Assembly (NCBI RefSeq): GCF_037991315.1
Contig: NZ_CP150300.1
Span: 1,426,001-1,490,000, forward strand
Origin: Paenibacillus sp. FSL H8-0079
GTDB taxonomy: Bacteria > Bacillota > Bacilli > Paenibacillales > Paenibacillaceae
Direction of reading: 5' to 3'
Length of the DNA stretch: 64,000 bases
In this document: positions 61,262 through 64,000 of the stretch, in pieces
Layout: every line of letters begins with the position of its first letter
How positions within the stretch are numbered: the first letter of the stretch is position 1
Notes under the pieces: model-generated
The model's input: the letters and a program-made list of their open reading frames with translations, nothing else
Told to the model about the DNA's origin: nothing
The model's database searches: none
Position numbers and translations under genes: made by a program

Positions 61262-62623
61262 TTATTTAGCCAAATTAGGAGACTCTTTCTCGTCTTCATC
61301 GGTGTAGTCAGACATGGTCAGTGGTTCCTTGGGAACAACAGCAACTTTGTAGAACCGATTTTTGTCTTTTTCCAGCAAAACAAAGATTAGATTATCGAAC
61401 TCATATTCTTCCTGTTCGTTCATCTCGGGACGATGGCTGTAGAGCCACCCACCAATGGTGTCCCACTCATCTGCATCCAGGCTGGACATAAACATGTCGT
61501 TCACCTTCGATAAGGAAACCTTGCCATCCATAATGACATAATTCTCATTGATGACTTGAATATCTTCCACTTCGTCTGCGTCGAACTCGTCGCGAATCTC
61601 ACCAACAATCTGTTCAAGTACATCCTCGATGGTTACAATTCCGGAAGTTCCTCCATATTCGTCGACAAGTACGGCGATATGTACGCCATCCTTCTGCATT
61701 TTCTTGAGCAAGTCCTTCACAGGAGTTGTTTCGTGAACAGCCGATACAGGCTGAATCAGGGAGGACAGATCGACAGGTTCATCGTTTCCGTAAAGCTCCA
61801 GGAAGAATTGCTTTGTATTAATGATTCCGATGATATCGTCTTTACTCTCATTGACTACTGGAAAACGGGTATATTGTTCTTCACGAATGATCTCCAGATT
61901 TTCCTCGTTCGTTCTATTCACATAAAGGCAGACCATATCGGTCCGAGGTACCATGATTTCTTTGGCTAACATCTCATCAAAAGCAAAGATCCGGCTTACA
62001 TAACCGAACTCGGCTTGGTTGATTTTACCACTTTCAAAGCTTTCATTAATAATGATCTGCAACTCTTCTTCGGAGTGAGCATCTTCATGTTCAGAAGCAG
62101 GTTTGATTCCGAACAGTTTCACCAGTTGGTTCGCTGAGCCGTTTAGCAGCCAGATAAAAGGATACATAATTCGGTTAAACCAGATGATAGGTGTAGACGT
62201 CAGCAGTGCAACAGTCTCGGCTTTCCGGATTGCAATCGTTTTTGGAGCGAGTTCACCAACCACAACATGCAGATACGTGATGGAAGCAAACGCGATAACA
62301 AATGATAAGAATGAAGAAACCGCCTCAGGAATTTGCATGCTTTCGAACACAGGGTGGAGAATCTTCTCTACCGTTGGTTCACCCAGCCAGCCCAGTCCCA
62401 GAGATGTAATCGTGATTCCAAGCTGGCAGGCAGACAAATATCCGTCCAGATTGGCAACGGCTTGTTTCACAGCCAGCGCACGCTTGTTTCCTTCTGCAAT
62501 CATTTGATCGATCCGGCTTGGACGAACTCGTACCAGAGCGAACTCCACTGCAACAAAAAACGCCGAAAGTCCTATCAAAAAAGCAACCAATACTAAATTT
62601 AACGCATACCTCTCACTTTCCAT
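61262..62623 (-). CDS. CNNM/CorC-type membrane protein (hemolysin C family, CBS domains)
   Basis: 453 residues on the minus strand; AAAGGAGAAG precedes the start at 62623. The N-terminal DUF21 (CNNM) domain spans about residues 1-190 with four membrane helices (LVAFLIGLSAFFVAVEFALV at 11-30). Two CBS motifs follow: EIMVPRTDMVCLYVNRTN near 220 and VHIAVLVDEYGGTSGIVTIE near 312. The C-terminal CorC_HlyC domain is present (INENYVIMDGKVSLSKVNDM near 358). Members export Mg2+ or other divalent cations, as shown for related CorC/MpfA proteins. It stands alone, divergent from the cardiolipin synthase gene. Confidence 0.93.
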   Translation of the reverse strand: MESERYALNLVLVAFLIGLSAFFVAVEFALVRVRPSRIDQMIAEGNKRALAVKQAVANLDGYLSACQLGITITSLGLGWLGEPTVEKILHPVFESMQIPEAVSSFLSFVIAFASITYLHVVVGELAPKTIAIRKAETVALLTSTPIIWFNRIMYPFIWLLNGSANQLVKLFGIKPASEHEDAHSEEELQIIINESFESGKINQAEFGYVSRIFAFDEMLAKEIMVPRTDMVCLYVNRTNEENLEIIREEQYTRFPVVNESKDDIIGIINTKQFFLELYGNDEPVDLSSLIQPVSAVHETTPVKDLLKKMQKDGVHIAVLVDEYGGTSGIVTIEDVLEQIVGEIRDEFDADEVEDIQVINENYVIMDGKVSLSKVNDMFMSSLDADEWDTIGGWLYSHRPEMNEQEEYEFDNLIFVLLEKDKNRFYKVAVVPKEPLTMSDYTDEDEKESPNLAK

Positions 62624-62998
62624 TCACTGCTCTTCTCCTTTAGGTAATAAGTTTTTAACGAGTATTATATCTAATTTTACGTAAGAAGACCACCTTCTCA
62701 TGAATAAAAGAGGGAGAGTCTGGAAGCAAAATTGAGCAGATTGGCGTCACAATGCGGTTCTGTTCGATCATTAATCTGATATGTAGAAGGTAACACAGTC
62801 AAAATATACAATCGATGAGCAGAAGTTCGGATTACCAGAATCAAGTATTTCGTATGCTTATGTAAAGTTTTATCTAAGTAAACGTTACGAACAGGGGTTA
62901 CATTGGGTATCTATGATTAGCTGCAGGCTTAATCGTCAAAGCTGTGTAAGTGAGAGATTGGCAAGGTGATGAAGCTTGCCAACTGAGGAGGAAGCCGA
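62624..62998. other. Divergent intergenic region, CNNM gene / cls
   Basis: 375 bases between divergent genes. It must hold both promoters but no clear pair stands out. The hairpin at 62958-62982 lies at its right end. Confidence 0.5.
62958..62982 (+). promoter_or_regulatory. Hairpin directly upstream of the cls ribosome binding site
   Basis: TTGGCAAG (62958-62965) pairs with CTTGCCAA (62975-62982), leaving GAGGAGG at 62985-62991 just outside. It could affect mRNA stability or start-site access. Confidence 0.5.
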
Positions 62999-64000
62999 AT
63001 GTTCTGGCTGGTCATTATATTAGTCGTATTTATTTTTCAGGCAGCCACGATTCTTTTGCTGGAATTTCGGAATCCGGCCAAAGCTGTGGCTTGGCTGTTT
63101 ATTTTGTTCTGTGTGCCGCTGGTCGGTTTTGTGGTGTACTATTTCGTGGCCCAGGACTATAACAAACGCAAAAAACTTCGCAAGGGCGGATCACGGATCT
63201 TTCGGGAAATGAGGGGAACGATCTGGGAACAAGCCCACATCATTGGAGATGTTGAAGAGATGCCTGGCAATCGTTACAACCATCAGCATCGATTGTTTAA
63301 CCTGCTATCCCATCTGTCGGAGAGCCCCATTACGGGTTGTAATCACAGCACAGTGCTTACGAATGGGGAAGAGGCATTTGCAGCGATGCTGAGGGAAATG
63401 GAAAAAGCAAAGCATCATTTGCATGTGGAATTTTACATTTTCCGTGATGATGTGATCAGTACGAAGTTTCAGGATGTCATGATTCGCAAGGCACAGGAGG
63501 GCGTGAAGGTTCGGTTTATCTGTGACGGTCTTGGCAGTCACAAGATGAGCTGGAGTTTTATCCGCAAACTGCAGGATGCAGGTGTGGAGTTTCATTATTT
63601 TCTGCCTCCACTAATTGCAACAATTGACCGAAGAGTTAACTACCGGAATCACCGCAAAATTGTCGTTGTGGATGGACAGGTTGGCTTTGTGGGCGGCATT
63701 AATGTAGGCGATGATTACCTAGGACAATATCCTGAGATCGGTTTCTGGCGGGATACACATGTGCAGATTGAGGGAGATGCCGTGTACTTCCTGCAAAGTA
63801 CGTTCCTGAACGACTGGAAATTGGCTTCGGGTGAGCGAATTACCGAACCTCAGCTTGCGGAATTGTTTCCACCTCATATCTGTAGTGGAGAAGAACGAAT
63901 TCAGATTCTGGCCAGTGGCCCGGATCAGGACTGGGATGCCATTCAGGAGATGTGTTTTGGTGCCATTTCGGTAGCCTGTGACCGGATTTACATTACCACA
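62999..64000 (+). CDS. cls: Cardiolipin synthase, N-terminal part (cut by window edge)
   Basis: 334 residues visible from ATG 62999, with GAGGAGG ahead; the gene runs out of the window. Two membrane helices at the N-terminus (about 3-22 and 32-52, WLVIILVVFIFQAATILLL and AWLFILFCVPLVGFVVYYF) precede the first phospholipase D motif: NHRKIVVVDG near 217-226, with the His and Lys of HxKx4D, then GFVGGINVGDDYLGQ. The HKD-bearing enzymes of the PLD superfamily join two phosphatidylglycerol molecules into cardiolipin at the membrane. The second HKD motif lies outside the window. Confidence 0.93.
   Translation, partial: MFWLVIILVVFIFQAATILLLEFRNPAKAVAWLFILFCVPLVGFVVYYFVAQDYNKRKKLRKGGSRIFREMRGTIWEQAHIIGDVEEMPGNRYNHQHRLFNLLSHLSESPITGCNHSTVLTNGEEAFAAMLREMEKAKHHLHVEFYIFRDDVISTKFQDVMIRKAQEGVKVRFICDGLGSHKMSWSFIRKLQDAGVEFHYFLPPLIATIDRRVNYRNHRKIVVVDGQVGFVGGINVGDDYLGQYPEIGFWRDTHVQIEGDAVYFLQSTFLNDWKLASGERITEPQLAELFPPHICSGEERIQILASGPDQDWDAIQEMCFGAISVACDRIYITT

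Noticed and set aside
36831..62945. Shared 13-mer TTAATCGTCAAAG at the EAR-like RNA and upstream of cls
   Set aside because: A 13-mer match between two sites in 64 kb is expected by chance, and the surrounding sequence does not match.

Overview
This window is a chromosome segment of a low-to-moderate G+C Firmicute, almost certainly a Paenibacillus. The support is the gene content, strong AGGAGG-type ribosome binding sites, frequent TTG/GTG starts, a perfect CIRCE element, and protein sequences that read like Paenibacillus orthologues. No rRNA, tRNA or CRISPR array was seen.

Layout. (1) 1-5.7 kb is the 3' end of a contractile-tail phage module (prophage or PBSX-like tailocin): the XkdS C-terminus, baseplate J protein, YmfQ-like protein, a glycine-rich fibre, an XkdX-like ORF broken by a one-base frameshift, a holin and a GH25 lysozyme. 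(2) 5.7-10.3 kb holds a non-coding gap, then a peptide-type ABC binding protein and two permeases with no ATPase genes. (3) 10.3-24 kb holds housekeeping genes: htpG behind a HrcA/CIRCE promoter and a ~500-nt leader, a dGTPase, a luciferase-like oxidoreductase, a chemoreceptor, a TRM11-type methyltransferase, a 2-hydroxyacid dehydrogenase, ThpR, a SleB-like hydrolase and a diacylglycerol-glucosyltransferase-like enzyme. Dispersed structured repeats lie in the gaps. (4) 24.3-32.8 kb holds a TetR regulator with the YhgE/Pip membrane protein, and gltB without gltD.

(5) 33.7-54.4 kb is a ~20-kb exopolysaccharide (EPS) operon on the plus strand. It runs from a sigma-A promoter covered by two GATAC-N5-GTATC palindromes to a terminator at 54.4 kb. 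It encodes the phosphoregulatory trio (CpsB phosphatase, Wzz-like adaptor, CpsD kinase), GalU, an initiating sugar-phosphate transferase, a Wzy-like polymerase, a split Alg14/Alg13-type glycosyltransferase, four further glycosyltransferases, a flippase, a pyruvyl transferase, ManC, UDP-glucose dehydrogenase, an LCP transferase, a secreted GH74-like beta-propeller, a VanZ protein and a small membrane protein. The predicted product is a Wzx/Wzy-dependent polymer using UDP-glucose, glucuronic acid and GDP-mannose, with pyruvate ketals. The 185-nt gap between cpsD and galU folds into nested helices with two internal hairpins. It occupies the position of the EAR (epsC) antitermination RNA known from Bacillales eps operons, and is the most interesting regulatory element here.

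(6) 54.4-64 kb holds a small cysteine-rich protein behind a promoter that copies the EPS promoter motifs, an ABC-2 exporter, an AI-2E family protein, a GntR/DUF1648 pair with a self-operator, a three-domain secreted hydrolase, a CNNM/CorC-type protein and the start of a cardiolipin synthase cut by the window edge.

No wholly new protein system was proven. The best leads are the EAR-like RNA, the repeated GATAC-N5-GTATC promoters, the dispersed RNA-like repeat family, the GH74-like enzyme inside the EPS operon, and the frameshifted XkdX ORF.
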